A DNA stretch of 64,000 nucleotides from Burkholderiales bacterium RIFCSPHIGHO2_12_FULL_63_20 (lineage in GTDB: Bacteria > Pseudomonadota > Gammaproteobacteria > Burkholderiales > Burkholderiaceae_C). The position numbers and the translations under genes were made by a program. Location: the NCBI GenBank assembly GCA_001770775.1, contig MESA01000038.1:96960-160959 (forward strand), written 5' to 3'. The stretch's first letter is position 1, and each line of letters begins with the position of its first letter. Below are positions 38,318 to 48,565 of this stretch, piece by piece. The notes beneath the pieces are model-generated. The model was given only the letters and a program-made list of their open reading frames with translations, was not told the DNA's origin and did not search any database.

Positions 38318-39844
38318 ATGGCTTCCACCCCTGAACACATCAGCATGGCGCTGTTTTGCGACTTCGAAAACGTCGCGCTCGGCGTCCGCGATGCCAATTA
38401 CGAGAAGTTCGACATCAAGCGTGTCCTCGAGCGCCTGCTGCTCAAAGGCAGCATCGTCGTCAAGAAAGCCTATTGCGATTGGGATCGCTACAAGAGCTTC
38501 AAGGCCGCCATGCACGAGGCCAACTTCGAGCTGATCGAGATCCCGCATGTGCGCCAGTCGGGCAAGAACTCGGCCGACATCCGCCTGGTGGTGGACGCGC
38601 TCGACCTCTGCTACACCAAGTCGCACGTCAACACTTTCGTGATCATCTCGGGCGACTCGGACTTCTCGCCGCTGGTCTCCAAGCTGCGCGAGAACGCCAA
38701 GTACGTGATCGGGGTGGGCGTCAAGCAGTCCACGTCGGACCTGTTGACAGCCAACTGCGACGAATTCATCTTCTACGACGACTTGGTGCGCGAAAGTGCC
38801 CGTGTGGACGCGCGCCGCAACACGCGCAACAACCAGCCGACGGCCAAGCGCTCGCCTGAAGAAGAACAACGCCGCCGCGCCGAGCTGGACGTGCGTCGCA
38901 GCAAGGCCGTGGAAATGGCGCTGGAGACCTACGAAGCGCTGGTCACCGACCGCGACGAGGGCGGCAAGATCTGGGCTTCGGTGCTCAAGGAAGCCATCAA
39001 GCGCCGCAACCCCGGCTTCAACGAGAACTACTACGGCTTTCGCACCTTCGGCAACCTGCTGGAAGAGGCCAAGGCCCGCGGCCTGTTGGAGTTTGGCCGC
39101 GACGAAAAGTCGAGTGCCTTCGTCTTCCGCGGCACCGGTCTCACCGCCCTGGCCGAATCCTTGAGCCCCGAAGCTCTGGCCGAGGACCTCTCGGAGAACG
39201 GCTACGCCGAACTCCCTGCGTCCACCGAGTCGGACGACGATGGGGCGGCCCGCACCGAATCCGCAGCGGCACCTGCACGCGAGGCACAGCCCGAGTCTGG
39301 GCGCCACACGGCACGCGATGGCGAACCGCGCGGCCGTCGCCGCGGTCGTGGACGCGACCGGGATCGGGACCGCGGCGAAGCGGGCGATGGCGCACGCCCG
39401 TCACACCGTGAACCCATGGCCCCGCCCGCAGAGGCCTTTGATGCAGCGCGCGTCACGGCCTCGGCAGCCGCGACGAATGCCACTACCGAGCCGTTCGAGA
39501 CGGTGGCCGTCGCAGCGCCCGTGGCAGCGGAAGCGAGCGAGCCGCGTCGCCGCAGCCGAGGAGGTCGTGGGACCACGTCGACCCGTCGTGGCAAATCCGG
39601 GGAGGATCAGGGTGACGCCGCGGGAGCCGTTGCCGAGCGTGAGGCGCCGGTGCGGGCCACCCCTGAACCCGCGCCCACCATGGTCTCGCCCGTCCCGGCG
39701 ATGACCGACGCGCCGCCAGCCGCCACAGCTGGCGAGCCTGGCACCCCACCGGCCGCCAAGAAAGCCCGACGCGCGCCAGCCAAGAAAGCGGCCCCGCGTA
39801 CGCGTGCGCCACGCAAGACCAGCGCACCGACCGACGGCGCCTGA
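38318..39844 (+). CDS. NYN domain (LabA/DUF88) plus LOTUS/OST-HTH-like protein with long basic disordered tail
   Basis: MALFCDFENVALGVRDA, SADIRLVVDALDLCY, VIISGDSDFSPLVSKLRE; winged-helix-like region about aa 205-275; RGRRRGRGRDRDRDRGE and KKARRAPAKKAAPRTRAPRK tails. Confidence 0.9.
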   Translation: MASTPEHISMALFCDFENVALGVRDANYEKFDIKRVLERLLLKGSIVVKKAYCDWDRYKSFKAAMHEANFELIEIPHVRQSGKNSADIRLVVDALDLCYTKSHVNTFVIISGDSDFSPLVSKLRENAKYVIGVGVKQSTSDLLTANCDEFIFYDDLVRESARVDARRNTRNNQPTAKRSPEEEQRRRAELDVRRSKAVEMALETYEALVTDRDEGGKIWASVLKEAIKRRNPGFNENYYGFRTFGNLLEEAKARGLLEFGRDEKSSAFVFRGTGLTALAESLSPEALAEDLSENGYAELPASTESDDDGAARTESAAAPAREAQPESGRHTARDGEPRGRRRGRGRDRDRDRGEAGDGARPSHREPMAPPAEAFDAARVTASAAATNATTEPFETVAVAAPVAAEASEPRRRSRGGRGTTSTRRGKSGEDQGDAAGAVAEREAPVRATPEPAPTMVSPVPAMTDAPPAATAGEPGTPPAAKKARRAPAKKAAPRTRAPRKTSAPTDGA

Positions 39845-39868
39845 TCGCCCTGGGCGGTCACCGCGTCC

Positions 39869-41245
39869 TCAGATGGGGGTTTCGGTGGCCGGCAGCCAGA
39901 ACCAGAAGGTGGCACCCTGCCCCGTCTGGCTCTCGGCGCCGACCCGGCCGCCGTGGCGCTCCACGATGCGCCGCACCAAGGCCAGACCCAGGCCCGTGCC
40001 TTCAAAATCGCGCTCTTCATGAAGGCGCTTGAATGGGGTGAACAGGTCGCGCTGACGGGTGGCATCGAAACCCACGCCGTTGTCCTGCACCGCCACCTGC
40101 ACGCCGCCCTCCCGGACCTCGGCCCACACCCGCACCTGCGGCCGTGCGGCCTTGCGGGAAAACTTCAGTGCATTGCCCAACAGGTTGACCAGCACCTGAC
40201 GCAACAAAGCCTTGTCGCACGCGACCACGGGCAGCGGCGCAACCTGCACCGGTTGCGCATGCCCTTCACCGTGGCTGAGCTCGAGGTGCTGCACCGACTC
40301 CTGGACCAACTCGGACAAGGCCACGGGCTGCTTGAGCAAGGCCACGTTCGACACACGGGCCAGTGCCATCAGGTCGGCGACCAGGTTGGACAGATTGGAC
40401 GACTGCGCTTGCACCGCCTGGAAGAGGCGGCGAGCGCGTTCGGTATCTCCAGCATCCAGCGCCGACAAAGCCACGCCTGACAGCCCCGCCATGCCCCCAA
40501 GCGGCCCCCGCAGGTCGTGAGACACCATGCTGTTGAACGATTCCAGCGAAGAGATGATGTCGCGCAACTCATGCGTGCGATCGGCCACACGTTGCTCCAG
40601 CGACTCATTGAGATCGCGCAAGTGGGCGCGCATGCGGCCCATCATGGCCGACATGACCCCCAGCCCAGCCAGCGCAAAGGGCACCGCGGACCAATAGCGC
40701 AGTTCAACCTGATCCAAGCCCATGGCATAGGCACCCGCCACCATGGGGATGTACAGGCACAGCATGGCGGCCGCAATGCCATGTCCCGCGCCGCTCTCGC
40801 GTCGCATCGCCCCCAGACTCAGGCAGCCCAGATAGGCAAAGATCAGGCCCGTCACGCCGTTGGCGATCAAGCTCTCATATCCAGGCCAGAGCTGGCGCGT
40901 CATCATCAGGGAGAGATAAGCCAGCCAGGTCAACGCAAACGACCACCAGGGCCCCGGACGCGGATGGCCTGTGTACAGGCGACTGCCTGCCACGAGCGCG
41001 CCCATGGTCGAGATGCCCAACACCATGGTGAGCACGTTCAAACTGGTACCAAACGGAGAATGCATGGCCGCCAACAAAACGGGCGCACCGGTGTTCATCA
41101 CACCGGCAGCCGCAAAGGTGACGGCCCACCAGCCCAAGCCCCATTCCGGTCGTCCATGCCGAAACCGCAGGAACACCACTGCGACAAACAACTGCACCAG
41201 ACCGGCGGCAATCGCGAAACCTTCCGAAAACGACAGAGGAGGCAT
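39869..41245 (-). CDS. Membrane sensor histidine kinase
   Basis: Multi-TM N-terminus; FNSMVSHDLRGPLGGM H-box; VQDNGVGFDATRQRDLFTPFKRLHEERDFEGTGLGLALVRRIVERHGGRV. Confidence 0.95.
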   Translation of the reverse strand: MPPLSFSEGFAIAAGLVQLFVAVVFLRFRHGRPEWGLGWWAVTFAAAGVMNTGAPVLLAAMHSPFGTSLNVLTMVLGISTMGALVAGSRLYTGHPRPGPWWSFALTWLAYLSLMMTRQLWPGYESLIANGVTGLIFAYLGCLSLGAMRRESGAGHGIAAAMLCLYIPMVAGAYAMGLDQVELRYWSAVPFALAGLGVMSAMMGRMRAHLRDLNESLEQRVADRTHELRDIISSLESFNSMVSHDLRGPLGGMAGLSGVALSALDAGDTERARRLFQAVQAQSSNLSNLVADLMALARVSNVALLKQPVALSELVQESVQHLELSHGEGHAQPVQVAPLPVVACDKALLRQVLVNLLGNALKFSRKAARPQVRVWAEVREGGVQVAVQDNGVGFDATRQRDLFTPFKRLHEERDFEGTGLGLALVRRIVERHGGRVGAESQTGQGATFWFWLPATETPI

Positions 41246-41364
41246 GCTGTGACCGAGAAATTCTGACCCCCAGTGTCACCGCATATCGCACCCCACCCTG
41301 TCGGTTTTTCCCTCGGAACCCACCCAAATGGGGGATGCGCTCGCGGTGACCGACTCGCCCGGGC

Positions 41365-41790
41365 TCAGCGCCGCGTCGGGACGCGCCAGACGACGAGGCA
41401 GCCCACCAGTCCGGCGATCAGCACTGCGGCTTGCACGATGGGCCGTTCGGCCAATTGCCAGGCCGAGGCCCCCACCATCAGGGCCATCATCCCGGAGGCC
41501 AGCCACTTGATGCGCAAGGGCATGCTGTGGTGGGCCTCCCAGTCGCGCACCATCGGGCCCAGCCAGCGGTGCTGCACCAACCACCGATGCAGACGGGGCG
41601 AGGCCTGGGCGAAACAGGCGGCTGCGAGCAAGACGAACGGCGTGGTGGGGAGTCCCGGCAGCACGGCACCCAGCAGGCCCAGCAACAAAGACAGCACCCC
41701 CGCCATCACCAGCACGGCGCGCTTGAGGCGCGCGCGAGCGGGCAGACGCTCAGGCAGCAAGGCAAACTTCGGCGTGGACATGCGGCCCAT
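41365..41790 (-). CDS. DUF454 (YbaN-like) inner membrane protein
   Basis: LGLLGAVLPGLPTTPFVLLAAACFAQASPRLHRWLVQHRWLGPMVRDWEAH. Confidence 0.95.
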   Translation of the reverse strand: MGRMSTPKFALLPERLPARARLKRAVLVMAGVLSLLLGLLGAVLPGLPTTPFVLLAAACFAQASPRLHRWLVQHRWLGPMVRDWEAHHSMPLRIKWLASGMMALMVGASAWQLAERPIVQAAVLIAGLVGCLVVWRVPTRR

Positions 41791-41847
41791 TGTCGCCCAG
41801 ACGCGTCCTCCGCCTGGGATGACCTTGCCAGATGCCCGAGCGCCGCC

Positions 41848-42621
41848 TCAGGCCCGTACCCGTACCCAATGGCGCTGCAGGCTGGCCCGCACCGATGCCG
41901 GATCGCCGAGCAACCCCATGTGGCCCAGCCCCGGCAAGGTGTCGACCACAGCCTGTGGGTTGACCTCGGCCAGGCGGCTCACCATGGCCTGTGCGGGCGG
42001 CGTGGTGCGCTCCCCGTGCACGAGGGTCACCGGCAGGTCCAACTGGTAGTAGGCGAAGGGCTGGGGCTCGGTGGACACGCTGCACACCTCGCGGAACATC
42101 TTCCAGCCCACCGGCCGGGTCATGGCCCGGGCCTTCTCAGGCATGCTGGCCCACATGCCCGGATGGTTCCAGTAGTCGATGAACCGTTCAATCCATGACT
42201 CCGAGCCACCCTCTTCCTCGTCCAGCATCGAGTTCTCGCCATACAGGTCCGCCACCTGGGCGGCCACCTCCGGGCTCAGCCGCTGCGGTTCGGCTCGCAA
42301 GGCCCCGAACAACACGGGTTCATACAGCCACAGCGAACGCACCGGCAGACCCATCTCCCGCACCAGTGTCAAGGCCACAAAGCCACCATACGAATGTCCG
42401 CCCAGGTGAATGCCGGTGGTGCCCGGCGGAATCTGGGCCATCAAGTGGGCCACCTCATCCCGCACGGAGAACGCCGAGCCGCGCGGCAGCAGGTCATGCG
42501 GTGCGTAGCCCCGGTTCACCGGCGTCAGCGGCGTGATGCCTTCGGGCAGGTCCGCCAGCAAGGGACGCCACATGAAAGGCCCGGTGGCCGTGGAATGGAT
42601 GAACAACGCGACTTCGGACAT
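41848..42621 (-). CDS. Alpha/beta hydrolase
   Basis: LGGHSYGGFVALTL nucleophile elbow; LPGLGHMG catalytic His region. Confidence 0.92.
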   Translation of the reverse strand: MSEVALFIHSTATGPFMWRPLLADLPEGITPLTPVNRGYAPHDLLPRGSAFSVRDEVAHLMAQIPPGTTGIHLGGHSYGGFVALTLVREMGLPVRSLWLYEPVLFGALRAEPQRLSPEVAAQVADLYGENSMLDEEEGGSESWIERFIDYWNHPGMWASMPEKARAMTRPVGWKMFREVCSVSTEPQPFAYYQLDLPVTLVHGERTTPPAQAMVSRLAEVNPQAVVDTLPGLGHMGLLGDPASVRASLQRHWVRVRA

Positions 42622-42635
42622 GGCAACACCTTTTT

Positions 42636-42693
42636 TACTTGCTTGATGAAAGTAGATGCCAGCCTAACATCAACAACTTGCATCAAGCAAGTA
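42636..42693. promoter_or_regulatory. Putative HxlR-type operator pair in divergent promoter
   Basis: Perfect 13-bp inverted repeat TACTTGCTTGATG (42636-42648) / CATCAAGCAAGTA (42681-42693); also TACT-N11-AGTA (42636-42654) and AACT-N11-AGTA (42675-42693). Confidence 0.75.
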
Positions 42694-42697
42694 GACT

Positions 42698-43246
42698 ATG
42701 CGCATGCGTCGCACCTCCTTTGCCGACATGAACTGCTCGATTGCCCGCGCGCTCGACCTGATCGGCGAATGGTGGACTTTGCTGATCGTGCGCGAAGCCT
42801 TCCTGGGCTGTCAGCGTTTTGGCGAGTTCGAGGCACGCCTGGGCATCGCGCCCAATGTGCTGAGCCAGCGCCTGCGTCACCTGGTGGACGGCGGGATCCT
42901 GCAGGTGACGTCCACCAGCCAGAGCGGGAAGGCGCTGGCCTACCGCCTCACGGACAAGGGCCGGGATCTGCATCCGGTCATCGTGGCGCTGGCCCAATGG
43001 GGCGACCAACACGCGGCAGCGCCCGAAGGTCCACCCATTCGTCTGGTGGAGCGGGCCACCGGCGTACCGATCGCGCCACTGACCGCCCGATCTGCCGTCA
43101 GCGACCACCCGCTGCGTCCAAGGGATGTGGCGGTCGTTGCCGGCCCGGGCGCCACCGATGCCGACCGCGCTCGCCTGGCCGATCTCAGGGCGCAGGAGAC
43201 GGCGCAGGGCCGGCCGCTGCCCGTCGATCCGGCGCAGGGTGCGTGA
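42698..43246 (+). CDS. HxlR family transcriptional regulator
   Basis: MNCSIARALDLIGEWWTLLIVREAFLGCQRFGEFEARLGIAPNVLSQRLRHLVDGGIL. Confidence 0.95.
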   Translation: MRMRRTSFADMNCSIARALDLIGEWWTLLIVREAFLGCQRFGEFEARLGIAPNVLSQRLRHLVDGGILQVTSTSQSGKALAYRLTDKGRDLHPVIVALAQWGDQHAAAPEGPPIRLVERATGVPIAPLTARSAVSDHPLRPRDVAVVAGPGATDADRARLADLRAQETAQGRPLPVDPAQGA

Positions 43247-43903
43247 TCAGAGCGGCCAGCCGCGTGCCTGACCGAACAGCAGACCACTCACGCCCGCCAC
43301 ATGGGCCAGCACCGTGACCCAGTAGATGGTCTGGAAAGCCTCTTTGCGTGATTTGTGGCGCAGCGTCTGTTGGGCGATCCGCGCCCCGGGCCAGCCACCC
43401 AACAGGCTCCACACATGCAGACTGCTCTCCGGCGTGCGCCATTGGCCGCGCTGCGCCGCCCACTTGTCACGCCAGTAGACGACAAACGTCCAAAGATTGA
43501 GGCCCAACCAAGCCGGAACGACCCAGGCTGGCAGGCGATGCGTGGCGCTGGCCCAGCCCAGCACCGCAGCCCACAGCAGCGCAACCAGCAAGATCGGCCT
43601 CAGCCAGGGATCCCTCGGTGCCGACGCGCGGGGTTCAACGCGAGCACGACTACGCGTGGGCGCGGGATGTGACGTGGGAACCCGCCCTGCAGAACGCGAC
43701 GCCGCTCCTTGCACGGCCACCGCACGCGGCCCCTTGCCGCCCACATGGACCAGCTCGTAAGTCACGAGTTGCCCCACCTGGGGCGTCCAGCCCCGCTGTA
43801 CATCTTTCACATGGAAGAACACGTCCTGCGTCCCTGCCGCGCCTGCGATGAAACCGAAGCCACGGTCCGCCTCCCAGCGGATCACTTTGCCTGTCTTGTT
43901 CAT
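43247..43903 (-). CDS. Cold-shock domain plus DUF1294 membrane protein
   Basis: MNKTGKVIRWEADRGFGFIAGAAGTQDVFFHV; C-terminal FVVYWRDKWAAQRGQWRTPESSLHVWSLLGGWPGARIAQQTLRHKSRK. Confidence 0.94.
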   Translation of the reverse strand: MNKTGKVIRWEADRGFGFIAGAAGTQDVFFHVKDVQRGWTPQVGQLVTYELVHVGGKGPRAVAVQGAASRSAGRVPTSHPAPTRSRARVEPRASAPRDPWLRPILLVALLWAAVLGWASATHRLPAWVVPAWLGLNLWTFVVYWRDKWAAQRGQWRTPESSLHVWSLLGGWPGARIAQQTLRHKSRKEAFQTIYWVTVLAHVAGVSGLLFGQARGWPL

Positions 43904-43907
43904 GATG

Positions 43908-43928
43908 CAAAAAGGGGCCGAAGCCCCT
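43908..43928 (-). terminator. glnS intrinsic terminator with UUCG tetraloop
   Basis: Minus strand AGGGGC-TTCG-GCCCCT followed by a T-run. Confidence 0.9.
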
Positions 43929-43948
43929 GGTGTGGTGTCAACCGAAGA

Positions 43949-45757
<1,809 letters not shown>

Positions 45758-45839
45758 GCCTCGATTCTACGGGGCCGCTGGTCAGATGGCCGACCGCGCG
45801 TTATAAGGGAAGCCTCCTCCATCTGAACTCTCGACCACC

Positions 45840-46700
45840 ATGGGCAACGGCAAAGACAAGAGCAAGGACAAAGGCAATGGCAAGGCCGGCAAGAACGGCA
45901 AAGAGCCAGACACCTTGAGCAAGAAGGACTACGAGGCCCTGCTGGAGCCCTTGCAGATCGAGCTCAACGGCATGGCCCGCTGGCTGGCCCACCACGGTAA
46001 ACGTCTGGTCGTGTTGTTTGAAGGCCGCGACACGGCCGGCAAGGGCGGTGCCATCAACGCGATTGCCGATTGCCTCAGTCCGCGTCAGTGCCATGTGGTG
46101 GCCCTGAGCAAACCGTCTGAAGAAGAACAGGGTCAGTGGTACTTCCAGCGTTATGTGCCCCATCTGCCCACCGCCGGTCAGATCGCCTTGTTCGACCGCA
46201 GTTGGTACAACCGCCCCGGCGTCGAGACGGTGATGGGCTTTTGCAAGCCGCAGGACACGGAGCACTTTTTCAAGCAGGCCCCGGCGTTCGAGCAGTTGCT
46301 GGTAGACGACGGCATCTTGCTGTTCAAGTACTGGCTCACCGTGGACCAGGCCCAGCAGGAAGAGCGTTTTGCTGAACGCCGCGAAGACCCGCTCAAGCGC
46401 TGGAAGCTGTCACCGATCGATCTGGTCGCGCGTGAAAAGTACGCAGACTACGGCCGCGCCCGCGATCGCATGCTGGAGGCGACCCACACCAAGCAGGCGC
46501 CGTGGACCTTGGTGGACTTCAATGACCAAAAGCTGGGACGCCTGACCTTGATCCGTCACCTGCTCGATCACCTGCCAGACACCCATGTGCCCGAGCAAAA
46601 CCTGGACTTCCCTCCCCTGAAGGGCAAAGCCGGCAAAGAGAAGTTCACAGGCCCCGTTTCACCCATCGCGCCCTTCAAACCTCCCCAATCGGCAGATTGA
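45840..46700 (+). CDS. ppk2: Polyphosphate kinase 2 family protein (copy 2)
   Basis: LVVLFEGRDTAGKGGAINAIADCL, QWYFQRYVPHLPTAGQIALFDRSWYNRPGVE; Lys/Gly-rich N-terminus. Confidence 0.95.
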   Translation: MGNGKDKSKDKGNGKAGKNGKEPDTLSKKDYEALLEPLQIELNGMARWLAHHGKRLVVLFEGRDTAGKGGAINAIADCLSPRQCHVVALSKPSEEEQGQWYFQRYVPHLPTAGQIALFDRSWYNRPGVETVMGFCKPQDTEHFFKQAPAFEQLLVDDGILLFKYWLTVDQAQQEERFAERREDPLKRWKLSPIDLVAREKYADYGRARDRMLEATHTKQAPWTLVDFNDQKLGRLTLIRHLLDHLPDTHVPEQNLDFPPLKGKAGKEKFTGPVSPIAPFKPPQSAD

Positions 46701-46710
46701 GCCCCCGCGG

Positions 46711-46794
46711 CAGGTCCGGCGTCAGCCCAGGGAACATCCCCTGCTTCCAGGCGCCTCATGGCCCCCCTGGAGCGCCTAAACTGATCCGGACCTG
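46711..46794 (+). other. Candidate structured RNA element in ppk2/DUF2236 intergenic leader
   Basis: Outer stem CAGGTCCGG/CCGGACCTG extended by TCAG/CTGA, enclosing CAGGG-AACATC-CCCTG and AGGCGC...GCGCCT. Confidence 0.4.
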
Positions 46795-46812
46795 TCGCTC
46801 CCCTGTCAACCC

Positions 46813-48060
46813 ATGCCCCCCACCCACGACGCCACCGTCCTCGCGCCCTTGCCCGGTCTGCCCACCCGCCATGGCGCCGATGTGACCAAGGCGCGCCGCG
46901 TGGCGCGGCATTTGCGCTGGCTGATCCGCGGCGCCAATCCGGAGCCCACTGCGGCGCAATGGCAGGCGCAAGCGCAGACGCTGCTGCGCGGGGATGAAGC
47001 GGCGGACCGGCTGGTGAACTGGATGCAACAGGTCGGTGTGCAGGTCGGAATGCCGCAGTTTGAACGCGCTCTGGCCCAGGGCATCGATGCGATGCCGGAC
47101 GCCTCGCCTGAACTGCGTGCGTTCTTCGCCACCGTCGAAGCGACGCCGGCGTGGGTCGACCCGGATCTGCTCCTGCAAGGGGCCGCGGCCTGTCACATTT
47201 CAGGCCTGTCCGGCATGCGCGTGTTGCGCAATGCCGCGCTCATGGCCGGCTATCAGGCCTCCGCCATCAACCGCACGCTGGTCCTGACCGGGGCACTGGC
47301 CAAAGGCGCCCAGCGCCGGGTGGCAGAAACCACGAAGTGGTGGATCGATGTCACCCGCGAGGGTGGCCTGGGGCGCTTTGCGCCGGGCTTTCAAACCACC
47401 ATCCGTGTGCGCGTCATCCACGCGATGTTGCGCAAGCGCGTTCACGCCATGCCCGAGTGGGACGAGGCGGCCTTGGGCCTGCCCATCAACCAGGGCGACA
47501 TGCGAGCGACCTACCTGGGCTTCAGCGTGATCTTCCTGCTGGGGCAACGGGCCATGGGGGTGAAGCTCACGGATCAGGAGGCCCATGCCGTCATGCACCT
47601 GTGGCGCTACATCGGATGGCTCATGGGGGTCGAGGAAGGCCTGCTCTGCGAAACCGAGCTGGAGGGCCGCGTGGCTCTCTACCAAAATCTGCTGGCCCAG
47701 GCCCCTGCCGACGAGAGCAGCCGCGCCTTGGGCCGCGCGCTGATGGACGAGCCGCTGCTTCGCCACTACACCGTCATGCCGCGCCTGGCTGGGCGCCTGG
47801 AAAAAGCCCGGCAGCTGAGCATCTGCCGCATGTTCCTGGGGCCGGAAGGCATGCGTGACCTGGGCCTCCCCAGCTACGTGATGCCTTGGTATCCGATGCT
47901 CACAGTGCCCTTTGAGGCGGCTTACCATCGGCTCAACCGCCTGCTGCCCGGTGGACGTCAGCGTCTGATCCGGCAGGGTCATCAAGCCCAAATGGACTAT
48001 TTGAAAGTGATGTTCGGTCATGCTCGGCCCGACATCACCGAGATTCCTGCGCCCCACTGA
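46813..48060 (+). CDS. Oxygenase MpaB-like family protein (DUF2236)
   Basis: FQTTIRVRVIHAMLRKRVHAMPEWDEAALGLPINQGDMRATYLGFSVIFLLGQRAMG. Confidence 0.9.
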   Translation: MPPTHDATVLAPLPGLPTRHGADVTKARRVARHLRWLIRGANPEPTAAQWQAQAQTLLRGDEAADRLVNWMQQVGVQVGMPQFERALAQGIDAMPDASPELRAFFATVEATPAWVDPDLLLQGAAACHISGLSGMRVLRNAALMAGYQASAINRTLVLTGALAKGAQRRVAETTKWWIDVTREGGLGRFAPGFQTTIRVRVIHAMLRKRVHAMPEWDEAALGLPINQGDMRATYLGFSVIFLLGQRAMGVKLTDQEAHAVMHLWRYIGWLMGVEEGLLCETELEGRVALYQNLLAQAPADESSRALGRALMDEPLLRHYTVMPRLAGRLEKARQLSICRMFLGPEGMRDLGLPSYVMPWYPMLTVPFEAAYHRLNRLLPGGRQRLIRQGHQAQMDYLKVMFGHARPDITEIPAPH

Positions 48061-48081
48061 GGTGTGGGAGCCCATGTACCG

Positions 48082-48552
48082 TCACGGCTCCCTGGAACTG
48101 GTGCCCTCAGGCTCGGTGGTGGTGTTTGCTGCGCCCTCGCGGGCCCGCTCCGCGTAGCGGTTGAAGCGCCAGGCCGTGCCCTCGGCGGTGATGCGTCGCC
48201 AGGTGGCACGCTTGTCGGCTGGGCTCATTTCGGGCCAGTGCTGCACCTCGGCAAAGGTGCGGCCGCAGCCCTTGCACAGGGCATCGCCCTGGCTGGTCGA
48301 GCAGATGGCGATGCAAGGGGTGTCGGGCAGACTGTCGTACCAGGCCAGCCAGGGGCCATGGAAGGGCGCAGGCATGCTGGCCTCGTCACACTCCACCTCT
48401 TGATGCTGGTCGAGCAGCGCCAGCAAGGCGCTCAACTGTGCCACCGCGTCCTGTGGCGCCCACCCGGCTGCTGGCGCCTGGCGGGTGCGCCACCACTGCA
48501 AGGCGGCTTCGATGTCGGTGCGGTGGATGCCGGCCATGACCCCAGCCTTCAA
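48082..48552 (-). CDS. DUF3717 plus DUF1289 domain protein
   Basis: IHRTDIEAALQWWRTR; PCIAICSTSQGDALCKGCGRTFAEVQHWPEMSPADKRATWRRI. Confidence 0.9.
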   Translation of the reverse strand: MKAGVMAGIHRTDIEAALQWWRTRQAPAAGWAPQDAVAQLSALLALLDQHQEVECDEASMPAPFHGPWLAWYDSLPDTPCIAICSTSQGDALCKGCGRTFAEVQHWPEMSPADKRATWRRITAEGTAWRFNRYAERAREGAANTTTEPEGTSSREP

Positions 48553-48565
48553 CAGCGAAACGACC

